Shown here in pieces: positions 7,270-16,356 of a stretch of 64,000 nucleotides of DNA. The notes beneath the pieces are model-generated. The model saw only the letters and a program-made list of their open reading frames with translations, was not told where the DNA came from and did not search any database. Positions within the stretch are counted from its first letter, which is position 1, and the number at the start of each line of letters is the position of its first letter. The position numbers and the translations under genes are program-made. The DNA comes from Candidatus Chloroploca mongolica. GTDB taxonomy: Bacteria > Chloroflexota > Chloroflexia > Chloroflexales > Chloroflexaceae. The DNA lies in the NCBI RefSeq assembly GCF_004762035.2, contig NZ_SIJK02000009.1, forward strand, positions 30,763 through 94,762, written 5' to 3'.

Positions 7270-8823
7270 GTGACCCAGAATGGCCAGGATCGCCCGGTGG
7301 TACTGGAGGCGCGCGGGATTACCAAGCGTTTTCCTGGTGTGGTTGCGAATGATAATGTCTCGCTCAAGCTCTTGCATGGCGAGGTACTTGCGCTGCTTGG
7401 CGAAAATGGCGCAGGCAAATCCACCCTGATGAATATCCTCTATGGCCTTTATAGTCAAGATGAGGGTGAGATTTTTGTCAATGGTGCCCCGTTACGTGTG
7501 AATAGTCCTCACGAGTCGATTGAGCGTGGCATTGGCATGGTGCATCAGCACTTTCAGCTCGTGCCGGTGATGACGGTGACCGAGAATGTTATTCTTGGGA
7601 ATGAGGTCATGCGCCGCGGTCTGCTTGATCGACGCCAGGCCGGGCAGCGCATTCGTGAAATTTCGCAACAGTATGGCTTGCCTGTTGAGCCGGAGGCGCT
7701 GATTGCTGATCTTGATGTTGGTGCCCAGCAGCGCGTCGAGATTATCAAGGCGCTGTATCGGAACGCCGATATTTTGATTCTCGATGAACCAACGGCGGTG
7801 CTGACGCCGCAAGAGGCCGATGATCTGGTGCGCGTGATGCGTACCCTGACGGCGCAAGGCAAATCGCTGATCTTTATTACCCATAAATTGCGTGAAGTGC
7901 TTGAGGTTGCCGATCGCATTATGGTGTTGCGAGGTGGACGGGTTGTTGGTGAGACGACGCCCGCCGAGGCGACTGAGGCGAGTCTTGCTTCGTTGATGGT
8001 TGGGCGCACTGTGTTGTTGCGGGTTGACAAAGAAGCTGCGCGTCCCGGGGCTCCGGTACTTGAGGTACGGAACTTGCAGGTACGCGATGACCGTCAGTTG
8101 ATGGCGGTCAATGATGTGAGCTTTGAGGTTCATGCTGGCGAGATCCTTGGCATTGCCGGGGTGCAGGGCAATGGGCAGACCGAGTTGGTGCAGGCCGTGA
8201 ATGGGTTGCGTTCGGCTGTTGCCGGGTCGATTCGCATTGCCGGTCAGGATGTCACACTGGCAAGTTCGCGGACGGTCAGTGAACTTGGGGTGGCCCATAT
8301 TCCCGAGGATCGGCAGCGTGATGGTATTATTGCCAGTTATCCTTTGACGGATAATGGGGTGCTCGAATATTACTATCGTGAGCCGTTTGCCCGTGGCATT
8401 GTCCGCAATGAGCAGGAGGTGACCAAGCACGCGCAAGACCTGGTGACGCGCTTTGATGTACGTACCCCAGGGGTGCATGTTTCGGCGAGTTCGTTGAGTG
8501 GCGGCAATCAGCAGAAATTCATTGTGGCGCGCGAATTCTCGCATCCCCTGAAGCTCTTGATTGCGGCTCAGCCGACCCGTGGCATTGACGTTGGCTCAAT
8601 TGAGTTTATTCACAATCAGATTGTGCATAAACGTGATGAGGGCGTGGCCGTGCTGGTGGTATCAGCTGAACTTGATGAGATCCTGGCGCTCTCGGATCGC
8701 ATCGCGGTGATGTATCACGGGCGGGTCGTCGCGATTGTCAACAATGGTGATCTCTCCCGTGAGCAACTGGGCCTCTTGATGGCCGGGGTGAGCCTCACAG
8801 AGGCGATGGTCTTGCAACAGTAG
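7270..8823 (+). CDS. Nucleoside/BMP-type ABC transporter, double ATPase subunit
   Basis: ATP-binding subunit of an importer of the basic membrane protein (BMP) class, which usually imports nucleosides. Two ABC modules are fused. The first has Walker A GENGAGKST, the degenerate signature LDVGAQQRVEI and Walker B ILILDEPTAVLTP. The second has a changed Walker A (GVQGNGQTEL) and a good signature LSGGNQQKF, the pattern of the ribose/nucleoside family. The frame is open to 7213, but GTG at 7270 has an AGAGG six bases upstream, so I use that, giving 517 residues. The permease follows after 16 bases. The second permease and the BMP binding protein are not in the neighbourhood. Confidence 0.9.
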   Translation: MTQNGQDRPVVLEARGITKRFPGVVANDNVSLKLLHGEVLALLGENGAGKSTLMNILYGLYSQDEGEIFVNGAPLRVNSPHESIERGIGMVHQHFQLVPVMTVTENVILGNEVMRRGLLDRRQAGQRIREISQQYGLPVEPEALIADLDVGAQQRVEIIKALYRNADILILDEPTAVLTPQEADDLVRVMRTLTAQGKSLIFITHKLREVLEVADRIMVLRGGRVVGETTPAEATEASLASLMVGRTVLLRVDKEAARPGAPVLEVRNLQVRDDRQLMAVNDVSFEVHAGEILGIAGVQGNGQTELVQAVNGLRSAVAGSIRIAGQDVTLASSRTVSELGVAHIPEDRQRDGIIASYPLTDNGVLEYYYREPFARGIVRNEQEVTKHAQDLVTRFDVRTPGVHVSASSLSGGNQQKFIVAREFSHPLKLLIAAQPTRGIDVGSIEFIHNQIVHKRDEGVAVLVVSAELDEILALSDRIAVMYHGRVVAIVNNGDLSREQLGLLMAGVSLTEAMVLQQ

Positions 8824-8839
8824 ATGAGCGGAGTTTCGC

Positions 8840-9982
8840 ATGGCCGTTGAGGGACGTACTCCTGAACCTGCGCAACCGGCGGGTTTCCGTGCTTTCTGGG
8901 CACGCTATTCGCCGTTGTTTGTGCCAATTCTGGCTGTGATTACGGCCTTGATCGTCGGGGCGGTGATTATCGGTATGACCGGGGGCGATTGGCTCGCTGC
9001 GTATATCGGGCTCTGGCAAGGTGCGTTTGGCTCGCCACGGGCGCTGGCGAATACGGTAATCCGCAGTACCCCTTATATTATCTGTGGTCTGGCCGTGGCA
9101 CTTGCCTTCAAGTCGGGTCTCTTCAATATCGGCGCTGAAGGCCAACTCTATGCCGGGGCGATGTGTGCCGTGGTGATTGGAACAACACTCCAGTTGCCAC
9201 CGATTTTCCATATTCCGATGGGCATTGTGGCAGGTGCTGTGGGTGGGGCTGCGTGGGCGGCGATTGCCGGTATTCTCAAGGCGCGGACAGGGGCGCACGA
9301 GGTGATCAATACGATCATGCTCAACTATATCGCTCTGCGGCTTACCGACTGGCTGATCCGGAGCCGTCAGCCGCTGTTACTTGGCGATCCGCTTGATACC
9401 AGCAGTTCGCGTACCCCGTTTATTGCCGAGTCGATGCGTCTGCCCAATATCCGCCTCGGCGAGACGACGGCGTTGCATGCTGGCATTCTGATGGCGATCA
9501 TTCTTGTCTTTGTGGTGGCCTGGTTCTTGAATCGCACCACGATTGGCTTTGAGTTGCGCACCTCGGGCACCAATCCGAATGCGGCGAAGTATGCCGGCAT
9601 CAGTGTTCCCAAAACGATTGTCCTTGCCATGGTGCTCTCGGGCAGCCTGGCTGGTCTGGCGGGGGCCGGTGAGGTGATGGGTGTGCGTTATGCCGTGAGC
9701 ACCGATTTTATTTCGGGCGTCGGCTTTGATGCGATTGCTGTGGCGCTGCTGGCGCGCTCGAATCCGATTGGCATTCTCTTTTCCGGGTTGCTCTGGGGGG
9801 CTTTGCTCACCGGGGCACGGTTGATGCAGGTGCGCGCCGGGATTTCTATTGATGTGATCCGCATTATCCAGGCGCTCATCATTATGTTCATCGCCGCTGA
9901 CCAGATTGTACGCTGGCTCTACCGTATTCCCCAACGCAAACCCGGCGAAGAGGTGTTGATCAGCAAGGGCTGGGGAGGGTAG
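8840..9982 (+). CDS. Nucleoside/BMP-type ABC transporter permease
   Basis: Inner-membrane subunit of 380 residues with roughly eight to nine hydrophobic segments. The family motif FKSGLFNIGAEGQLYAGA lies near residue 95 and RTSGTNPNAAKYAGIS at about 237. It matches the first of the two permeases (YufP-like) of such transporters. It is co-transcribed with the ATPase gene. A 39-base hairpin follows at once. The partner permease, normally the next gene, is absent here. Confidence 0.9.
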   Translation: MAVEGRTPEPAQPAGFRAFWARYSPLFVPILAVITALIVGAVIIGMTGGDWLAAYIGLWQGAFGSPRALANTVIRSTPYIICGLAVALAFKSGLFNIGAEGQLYAGAMCAVVIGTTLQLPPIFHIPMGIVAGAVGGAAWAAIAGILKARTGAHEVINTIMLNYIALRLTDWLIRSRQPLLLGDPLDTSSSRTPFIAESMRLPNIRLGETTALHAGILMAIILVFVVAWFLNRTTIGFELRTSGTNPNAAKYAGISVPKTIVLAMVLSGSLAGLAGAGEVMGVRYAVSTDFISGVGFDAIAVALLARSNPIGILFSGLLWGALLTGARLMQVRAGISIDVIRIIQALIIMFIAADQIVRWLYRIPQRKPGEEVLISKGWGG

Positions 9983-9998
9983 ATGATCTTCATGTACT

Positions 9999-10037
9999 CC
10001 TCTGCGTAGCAGCAGCTTGGCCGCTGCTACGCAGAGG
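9999..10037. terminator. Hairpin between the permease and kinase genes
   Basis: Arms of 15 bases (CCTCTGCGTAGCAGC and complement) around a 9-base loop. It lies between two convergent genes whose stops are 60 bases apart. There is no clear T-run, so it is a probable bidirectional terminator without the classic tail. Confidence 0.6.
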
Positions 10038-10042
10038 TCTCT

Positions 10043-12940
10043 TCACGTTGTTTGCTCGAGCGCGTCAAGCAAGGTGATCATGTCGTCATAGGCGAATTCA
10101 TAGGCCATCGCTTCGATCTGCTGGGCAACCGAAGCTTCGAAGGGTTTGATCTGCGTGGCGAGTGCATTGATCGCGCTCAGGTCGCCCATCACGATGGCGT
10201 CGCGTAGCTGATGCAACAGCGCTGGTGGGATCATTTGCGTGGGTGCAAGCAGGGTATGATCGAACCAGATCGCTCGGTTGCCCAGTGGGGTCATGCCTGG
10301 CTCGGTCTTGATGGTCTGATATTGTACGCCTGTATGTTTTTGGAGCAGCCTCAAGATCGTATGCTCGTGCAATGGAATCTTGATCACCTCGTCGCAGCCA
10401 GCAGCTAGAAGAGCGTGTTGATCCTCTTCGCTGATGCTGCTTGTGAACCCGACGATGGTGGTGTTGGTTCCTGGAAAGGTCTTGATCTGGCGTGTGATCG
10501 CGAAACCATCAATGTCTGGCAAGTTCATCGTGAGGAAGATGACATGGGGGTTCCATGCCTGCCAGATGCGTAAGGCAGCGTAGCCGCTCTCGGCTTCACT
10601 CACCTGAAAGCCAAGGGGGGCCAGCATCCGTACGAGCAGACGTCGGCTGCTGTTCTGGTCATCAACGACGAGCAGGCGATACGCTGGTTGCCCCGGGGCC
10701 AGGCCGATGACGCGCTGGCTGGCTGGTCGCTTTGCTGCCGCAAGCTCACTGCACTGCTCAGCGGTGATTGAACAGGTAAAGATGGCCCCCTGCCCAACCG
10801 TACTGGTCACGGTAAGGTCACCACCCATCAATTGGGCATAATGTCGGCTGATGGCAAGTCCCAGTCCTGAACCCTCTTTGGCCTTGTGCCCAGCTTCGGC
10901 TTGCACAAAAGGTGCAAAGATGCTGGTGAGTTCCGCCGGGCTTAGCCCTGGTCCAGTGTCTTCGATGGCGAAGGTGAGTATGCAGCATGCCTCTTCGCTG
11001 CTTTCATGAAGCCTGCGCAGCATTCCTTGTGGTGCCGCTGACGTGAACGGATTGCTGTGGATCTGGAGCGTGACCGAGCCGTGCTGCGTAAACTTGATCG
11101 CATTCGAGAGCAGGTTGATCAAGATCTGGCGGAGCTTGATTTCGTCAAGCCGCACCATTTCCGGGAGGTCTGCGCTATACTCAAAGGCGAAGTGAAGCCC
11201 TTTCTGCCGTGCGCGTAGGGCAAACATATCGTGCAGTTCCTTGAGCATATGCGCGAGATGTACCTCACTCTGATGGATCTGCATCCGCCCTGCTTCGATC
11301 TTCGACAGATCGAGCACATCGTTGATCAAAGCCAACAGGTGCTCGCCGCTCCGATGGACAATCGCCAGATCGTGTTGCTGGTCGGGGCTGAGATTGGGGG
11401 CTCGCTGCAACAGATTGGTAAAGCCGAGAATTGCGTTCAGTGGCGTGCGTAGCTCGTGACTCATATTGGCGAGCAGCAGACTCTTGGCGCGATTCGCCGT
11501 TTCGGCGGCGTCCCGCGCCTCTCTAAGCGCATCTTCGGCCTGTTTTCGCTCGGTGATCTCGAGCTTGACGGCAACAAAATTGCTGATGTTGCTTTGGCTG
11601 TCAAAGATCGGTGAAATGGAGGCCGATTCCCAGTAGACCGAGCCATCCTTGCGGTGATTGCAAAATTCGCCCTCCCATGCGCGTCCGGCCAGCAGCGTTT
11701 GCCAGAGATCGACATGGGTCGCAGTGGGGGTGTACGGAGTTTTCAAAATCCGGGGACTCTGACCCCGGGCTTCTTCAAAGGTATAGCCGGTGACACGGGT
11801 AAACTTGGGATTGACATACTCGATAGCCCCGCTCGTATCGGTAATCACGACCGAAGCAGGACTCTGTTCGACGGCTCGTTGAAATTTGCGCAGGGTACGT
11901 TCAGCCTGGCGTCGCTCGGTAATATCACGCAAGACGAGGATCAGCCCGTTAAACGGATCATTCTGGTGCGCGAGGTTGGTAATCTGAACGTCGTAATGCC
12001 GTTTCTGGCCTTCAACCTCGTGGATCAATTCGATATTATCAAAGTCATGCTCAGCATCCAGGGTCACATTGAGCTTGAGGGAGGGCAGGATGACGTCGAG
12101 TGATGCCCCGATCATCTCGTTAAGCGGTTTGCCTAGAATGCGGAGGGCTGAAGGGTTTGCCTGCACCAGTTGAGAGGTGCGATCAAGCACAAGCACGCCG
12201 TCGGGGAGCCGCTGGATCAGCGTCTCTTGGGCCACAGGTGTCAGCGTAAAACGATGGTACTGTGACAATGTCCAGGCCAGGATCGCACCGGCAAAGACAT
12301 ACCCAAACGGAACCATGGTGACCTGAAATTGGGTAAAGGGATGGATAAACGTGAAGAGATCAGTGATATGGAGTACGAGGACGGCGAGCATCAAGAGCCA
12401 TCCCTGCCCACGGTAGGCATTTTGATAGGTCAGCATTGCGTGGGTTAAAATGAGATAGACGGCTGCAAGCAGCAGATAGCTATAGAGCATGTGGACACCG
12501 AACCAGTCACCATAGACCCGTAGAGGGATAAGCCACATGCCAACGGTTGTCACGGGATACTCTTGCCAGAGTAACTGGTGGAATGGATTGGTCCAGGTGA
12601 GAACAAGCGTAATGAGGGGAATCGTGGCGAGTGGCCCAAGCACCGCTGGACGAACCAGGTTATGTCGTCCGGTGTACTCAAGCACAAAGACAACCAGCCC
12701 GAAGGTAACAAAGGCAACAAATGAGAAGCGGATCTGATTCATCATTGCTTTGAGCGCCAGATCGCGTACCCACAACTCAAAGAACCAGAAGATCATCCAG
12801 CCCAGGGCCGGGATGATCATCCAGAGGTGACTCCGGGCGAGCATCATCTCACGATGACGGATAATGTAGACGAGAATGCTTGCCAGGATGCCAATTGCAA
12901 GCAGGATCGTGTAGCTATAGAAGTTGAAGAACCAGTCCAT
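10043..12940 (-). CDS. Hybrid sensor histidine kinase (7TM-PAS-PAS-HK-pseudoreceiver)
   Basis: Membrane sensor of 965 residues. Seven hydrophobic segments span about 8-225, of the 7TM histidine-kinase sensor type. Two PAS domains follow (about 238-345 and 352-465). HisKA has SHELRTP with phospho-acceptor His495, and a HATPase domain has DTGPGL and GSGLGLAIS. A receiver follows at about 753-870, and the last 60 residues could be an Hpt-like or dimer helix bundle. In the receiver the acidic pair Asp760/761 and Lys854 are present, but the phosphorylation position is Thr804 (sequence VIFLTMNLPDIDG), so it cannot accept phosphate in the normal way. The start at 12940 has AAGGTGG just upstream and avoids overlap with the divergent neighbour. 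The 116-base gap to that gene carries a minus-strand TGGTATACT extended -10 near 13006. Confidence 0.9.
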   Translation of the reverse strand: MDWFFNFYSYTILLAIGILASILVYIIRHREMMLARSHLWMIIPALGWMIFWFFELWVRDLALKAMMNQIRFSFVAFVTFGLVVFVLEYTGRHNLVRPAVLGPLATIPLITLVLTWTNPFHQLLWQEYPVTTVGMWLIPLRVYGDWFGVHMLYSYLLLAAVYLILTHAMLTYQNAYRGQGWLLMLAVLVLHITDLFTFIHPFTQFQVTMVPFGYVFAGAILAWTLSQYHRFTLTPVAQETLIQRLPDGVLVLDRTSQLVQANPSALRILGKPLNEMIGASLDVILPSLKLNVTLDAEHDFDNIELIHEVEGQKRHYDVQITNLAHQNDPFNGLILVLRDITERRQAERTLRKFQRAVEQSPASVVITDTSGAIEYVNPKFTRVTGYTFEEARGQSPRILKTPYTPTATHVDLWQTLLAGRAWEGEFCNHRKDGSVYWESASISPIFDSQSNISNFVAVKLEITERKQAEDALREARDAAETANRAKSLLLANMSHELRTPLNAILGFTNLLQRAPNLSPDQQHDLAIVHRSGEHLLALINDVLDLSKIEAGRMQIHQSEVHLAHMLKELHDMFALRARQKGLHFAFEYSADLPEMVRLDEIKLRQILINLLSNAIKFTQHGSVTLQIHSNPFTSAAPQGMLRRLHESSEEACCILTFAIEDTGPGLSPAELTSIFAPFVQAEAGHKAKEGSGLGLAISRHYAQLMGGDLTVTSTVGQGAIFTCSITAEQCSELAAAKRPASQRVIGLAPGQPAYRLLVVDDQNSSRRLLVRMLAPLGFQVSEAESGYAALRIWQAWNPHVIFLTMNLPDIDGFAITRQIKTFPGTNTTIVGFTSSISEEDQHALLAAGCDEVIKIPLHEHTILRLLQKHTGVQYQTIKTEPGMTPLGNRAIWFDHTLLAPTQMIPPALLHQLRDAIVMGDLSAINALATQIKPFEASVAQQIEAMAYEFAYDDMITLLDALEQTT

Positions 12941-13056
12941 GAGACCACCTTCGAACTCTGGTCGGGACAGGCGTAAGGGGAATGCAGGCCCGAGCTTTTG
13001 GCTTGAGTATACCATTCGGTTATTACGAAAGACATCATTATTGAAAGGCTTATCCC

Positions 13057-15372
13057 ATGGCATACGCCCGCATGATGGGTGCTGAGGTTAAACGGAACGA
13101 AGATCCACGCTTGATTCAGGGGGCCGGTACCTATGTTGGTGATCTCAAGCTTCCTGGGATGCTCTATGTCGCAGTGGTACGGAGCCCCTATGCTCACGCG
13201 TCGGTGCTCGGCTTTGACCTGGCCGAGGCGCTGGCAATGCCGGGTGTGGTGACGATTGTGACGGGCAGCGATCTGCTGGATCAATGTCAGCCGTTGCCTC
13301 TGGCGACCTCGGGCGAAGGTGAGCATGGTGAGGTGAGTTATACGGGGAGGACGCGCTATACCCTGGCCGTCGAGCGCGTGCGTTATGTTGGTGAGGCGGT
13401 CGCGGCGGTTGTTGCTGCGTCATATGCCGAGGCGGTTGATGCCGCCTATGCGGTCGTCGTTGACTATGACCCCTTGCCGGTCGTTGCTGATCCATTGCGG
13501 GCGCTGGAGCCAGATGCGCCAATGATTTTTACCGGATTACCCGATAATCTTGATCATCGTCGTCGCCGTCAGCGAGGTGACGTTGTTACCGCCTTTGCCA
13601 ATGCCCATCGCCTTGTGCGTCAGCGCATGGTCAATCAACGCCTGTGCGGCTTTCCGCTTGAGGGTCGGGCCGTCGTTGCGGTGCCAGATCACATGACGGG
13701 TGGCTTGACCGTCTATACAAGCACGCAGACGCCGCATCAGATCCGGAGTGAACTGGCCAAAGTCTTGCGCATGAATACCAGCCAGATTCGCGTGATTGCG
13801 CCTGATGTTGGTGGAGGCTTTGGGGTCAAGATCGGCCTCTACCCGGAGGAGGTGTTGTGTGCCGCGTTGGCTCAGCGGCTCAAGGCCCCGGTGCGTTGGG
13901 TGGAAGAGCGGATGGAGCACATGCAGGCGACGACCCACGGGCGCGGCCAGGTGGCCGAGCTTGAGGCGGCGGTTGAAGCGGATGGCACGGTGACGGCGCT
14001 GCGCATGCAGATCATCGCTGACCTGGGTGCCTACCCGCTGGCCCCAGGCCTGCCCGATCTTACCACGGCGATGGGCGTTGGGGTATACAAGATTCCGGCC
14101 GTGGATCTCGAAGCGCTCTCGGTCTATACCAACACCACCCCGGTTGCGGCCTACCGTGGTGCGGGGCGGCCCGAGGCGGCCTATTATATCGAGCGATTGA
14201 TGGACTGCATTGCCGTTGAACTTGGGCTTGATCCGGTAGCAGTGCGTCGGCGGAACTTCATCCCGCCCGACGCTTTTCCCTACAAGACCCCGACTGGTTT
14301 GACCTACGATACCGGCGAGTATGATCGGGCGCTCAGCAAAGCGTTGGAACTGGCGTGTTACGAGGAATTGCGCCGTGAACAGGCGGCCCGTCGCCAGGCA
14401 GATGATCCGGTTGCCCTTGGCATTGGTCTTGCCTGCTATGTCGAAATGTGTGGCTTTGGCCCCTACGAGAGTGCGCAGATCAAAGTTGAGCCGACTGGCT
14501 CGGTGACGGTGACGACCGGCATTTCGCCGCACGGCCAGGGCACCGGGACGACCTTTGCGCAGATTGTGGCTGACCAGATCGGTGCCGATTTTGCGCAGAT
14601 CGTCGTGCGTCACGGCGATACGGCGACAACACCGATGGGCATTGGCACGATGGGTTCGCGCTCGCTGGCCGTTGGAGGCGGGGCCTTGATGCGTGCGGCG
14701 GAGGTCATTCGGGCCAAAGCGATGCGCTTGGCCGCCTATATGCTCGAAGTGACTCCCGAAGAGATTGAACTGGTCGAGGGGCGCTATCAAGAGCGAGGTG
14801 TCCCGAGCAATAGCTTGACCCTGGCCGACCTTGCCCACCGAGCGTACAGCAATAAACTCCCGCCCGACCTTGATCCGGGCCTGGAGGCGACCGACTATTT
14901 TCGGCCACCCGAATTAATCTACCCCTTTGGTGCCCATGTGGCGGTCGTCGAAGTTGACCTGGCGACCGGCAACGTTCACCTGCGCAACTACTACTCGGTT
15001 GACGACTGTGGCCCGCGCATCAGCCCGATCATTGTGGCCGGCCAGGTGCATGGCGGCTTAGCGCAGGGCATTGCCCAGGCGCTGCTGGAAGAGGTTGTCT
15101 ATGATGCCAACGGACAATTGCTGACCGGTTCTCTGATGGACTATGCCATTCCACGGGCCGACATCTTCCCGCCCTTTACGCTGGACAAAACTGAAACGCC
15201 GACGCCGCTCAACCCGCTAGGCGTCAAAGGCATTGGCGAAGCCGCCACCATTGGTTCGACCCCGGCGATCACCAACGCCGTCATTGACGCCCTTGCGCAC
15301 CTGGGTATTCGCCATCTTGATATGCCGCTGCGTTCCGAAAAGATCTGGCGTGCGGTGCGAGCGAGGGAGTAG
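13057..15372 (+). CDS. Molybdopterin-binding large subunit, xanthine dehydrogenase / form II CoxL family
   Basis: The 771-residue protein belongs to the molybdenum hydroxylase large-subunit family. It starts with the RNEDPRLIQGAGTYVGD signature and carries the cofactor-binding DVGGGFGVKIG and the catalytic glutamate in VKGIGEAATIG near the C terminus. The active-site loop reads AAYRGAGRPEA. This AYRGAGR form marks form II CoxL-like enzymes, whose substrate is unsettled. True CO dehydrogenases carry AYxCSFR. The FAD and 2Fe-2S partner subunits, normally adjacent, are not in the window, so its partners must lie elsewhere. AAAGG lies nine bases before the ATG. Confidence 0.9.
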   Translation: MAYARMMGAEVKRNEDPRLIQGAGTYVGDLKLPGMLYVAVVRSPYAHASVLGFDLAEALAMPGVVTIVTGSDLLDQCQPLPLATSGEGEHGEVSYTGRTRYTLAVERVRYVGEAVAAVVAASYAEAVDAAYAVVVDYDPLPVVADPLRALEPDAPMIFTGLPDNLDHRRRRQRGDVVTAFANAHRLVRQRMVNQRLCGFPLEGRAVVAVPDHMTGGLTVYTSTQTPHQIRSELAKVLRMNTSQIRVIAPDVGGGFGVKIGLYPEEVLCAALAQRLKAPVRWVEERMEHMQATTHGRGQVAELEAAVEADGTVTALRMQIIADLGAYPLAPGLPDLTTAMGVGVYKIPAVDLEALSVYTNTTPVAAYRGAGRPEAAYYIERLMDCIAVELGLDPVAVRRRNFIPPDAFPYKTPTGLTYDTGEYDRALSKALELACYEELRREQAARRQADDPVALGIGLACYVEMCGFGPYESAQIKVEPTGSVTVTTGISPHGQGTGTTFAQIVADQIGADFAQIVVRHGDTATTPMGIGTMGSRSLAVGGGALMRAAEVIRAKAMRLAAYMLEVTPEEIELVEGRYQERGVPSNSLTLADLAHRAYSNKLPPDLDPGLEATDYFRPPELIYPFGAHVAVVEVDLATGNVHLRNYYSVDDCGPRISPIIVAGQVHGGLAQGIAQALLEEVVYDANGQLLTGSLMDYAIPRADIFPPFTLDKTETPTPLNPLGVKGIGEAATIGSTPAITNAVIDALAHLGIRHLDMPLRSEKIWRAVRARE

Positions 15373-15376
15373 GGTG

Positions 15377-15415
15377 CTCTTTCAGGATGCCAGCGAGGCT
15401 GGCATCCTGAAAGAG
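15377..15415. terminator. Palindrome after the CoxL-like gene (GCCAGC-tip family)
   Basis: Perfect 18-bp arms around GAG with the tip GCCAGC-GAG-GCTGGC, five bases after the stop codon. It sits between convergent genes and probably ends both transcripts. Confidence 0.75.
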
Positions 15416-15425
15416 GTATTGCAAA

Positions 15426-15468
15426 GGCCGCCTCCGGCGGTGGGGTATGGAGCGGTGAAGCCGCTCTA
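15426..15468. repeat. Short repeat CGCCTCCGGCGGTGGGGT with two small hairpins
   Basis: CCGCC-TCC-GGCGG is followed by GAGCGG-TGAAG-CCGCTC. A close relative (CGCCTCCGGCGGTGGGGT plus a GGAGCGG hairpin) lies at about 29758-29798. Both copies sit directly after a GCCAGC/CAGC-tip palindrome at a gene end, so the two elements seem to travel as a pair. Confidence 0.6.
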
Positions 15469-15473
15469 ATGGC

Positions 15474-16121
15474 TCAGGGGTGGGTGATGCGAATATCAAC
15501 GACCTGCTCGACGATGGGCGTAATGAGCGCACGCACCTGATCTGGGGTAAGGCCGTGAACCTTGAAGGTAACGGTACTATTTGCTGAGGTATCACCGGCG
15601 AAGGTACCGAGGGCAAGAATATTGCCACCAGCGCTGGCAAGCGCCTGGGTAAGCCTGGCGAGTTGACCGGGCTCATCCACCATATGGACTGCACAGCGTA
15701 CGCCTGCGTCGCGGGCCCCCATCAGTTCAAGCAGAATCTTGAAGAGATCGGTCTCGGTGATCATTCCGACGACATCACTATTGCGCACCACCGGCAAGCC
15801 GCCGATGCGCTGATCGGCCATAATGCGTGACGCTTCTTCGATCGGCGTATCTTCGGTAACGGTCAGGACATGCCGGTTCATATAGGACTCGACCGTCAAT
15901 TTGCTCAACAGATAGTTGAGTTCCCACACGCTCAAGGTTGTTGCCTGTGATGGCGATGCATTGAGCAGATCCTTCATCGAAACGATGCCAACCAAGCGTC
16001 CATGGTGAATCACCGGTGCGCGGCGGATGTGTTCGGTGCGCATCAAGTGCAGCGCATCGTGGATCGTGGTTTCAGGTGTTACACTAATGACTGGATGACT
16101 CATGCGTTCCCCGACGAACAT
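15474..16121 (-). CDS. CBS-pair and ACT domain protein (AcuB-like)
   Basis: Small cytoplasmic sensor of 215 residues. Two CBS domains come first (VGERMSHPVISVTPETTIHDAL, then SYMNRHVLTVTEDTPIEEA). A C-terminal ACT domain starts near AVHMVDEPGQLARLTQALA. CBS pairs bind adenine nucleotides and ACT domains bind small ligands such as amino acids. The target is not evident. The start at 16121 is favoured over the upstream in-frame start at 16178 because AGGAGG lies six bases before it. It is transcribed alone, convergent with the CoxL-like gene. Confidence 0.88.
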   Translation of the reverse strand: MFVGERMSHPVISVTPETTIHDALHLMRTEHIRRAPVIHHGRLVGIVSMKDLLNASPSQATTLSVWELNYLLSKLTVESYMNRHVLTVTEDTPIEEASRIMADQRIGGLPVVRNSDVVGMITETDLFKILLELMGARDAGVRCAVHMVDEPGQLARLTQALASAGGNILALGTFAGDTSANSTVTFKVHGLTPDQVRALITPIVEQVVDIRITHP

Positions 16122-16222
16122 GGCTACCTCCTCGTACGCCATGCTGGCACCATTGGTCTCATGTGCCATTGCCAGCAATGGATTGATAACAACATTGTAC
16201 TATAGCATAGATGCTTGATTTT

Positions 16223-16283
16223 GTTTGGTTCATTTTGGCGGCGAAGCCGCCAAAATGAACCAAACACTGGGGTTTGGGGCGCA
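16223..16283. repeat. TTTGGTT palindrome with conserved tail, copy 1
   Basis: A perfect 43-base palindrome (20-bp arms, tip GGCGGC-GAA-GCCGCC) is followed by the tail ACTGGGGTTTGGGGCGCA. A second copy is at 29801-29862, with matching palindrome (paired A/G and T/C changes) and tail. The conserved one-sided tail shows the repeat is longer than the palindrome. Confidence 0.75.
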
Positions 16284-16310
16284 CTGGCAGCGGGGGGTGG
16301 GCGTATCCAG

Positions 16311-16316
16311 TATAAT
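16311..16316 (+). promoter_or_regulatory. -10 box of the thiolase gene
   Basis: A consensus TATAAT lies 41 bases before the thiolase ATG. I see no good -35 box, so the assignment rests on the -10 box and its position. Confidence 0.5.
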
Positions 16317-16356
16317 GGTCTCTTAACGTAGCTGTGGTGAAGGTTGAGGAGCGCAT

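Noticed and set aside
13537..14838. 433-codon frame antisense to the CoxL-like gene
   Set aside because: Composition is that of a reverse-frame shadow, with no recognisable motif.
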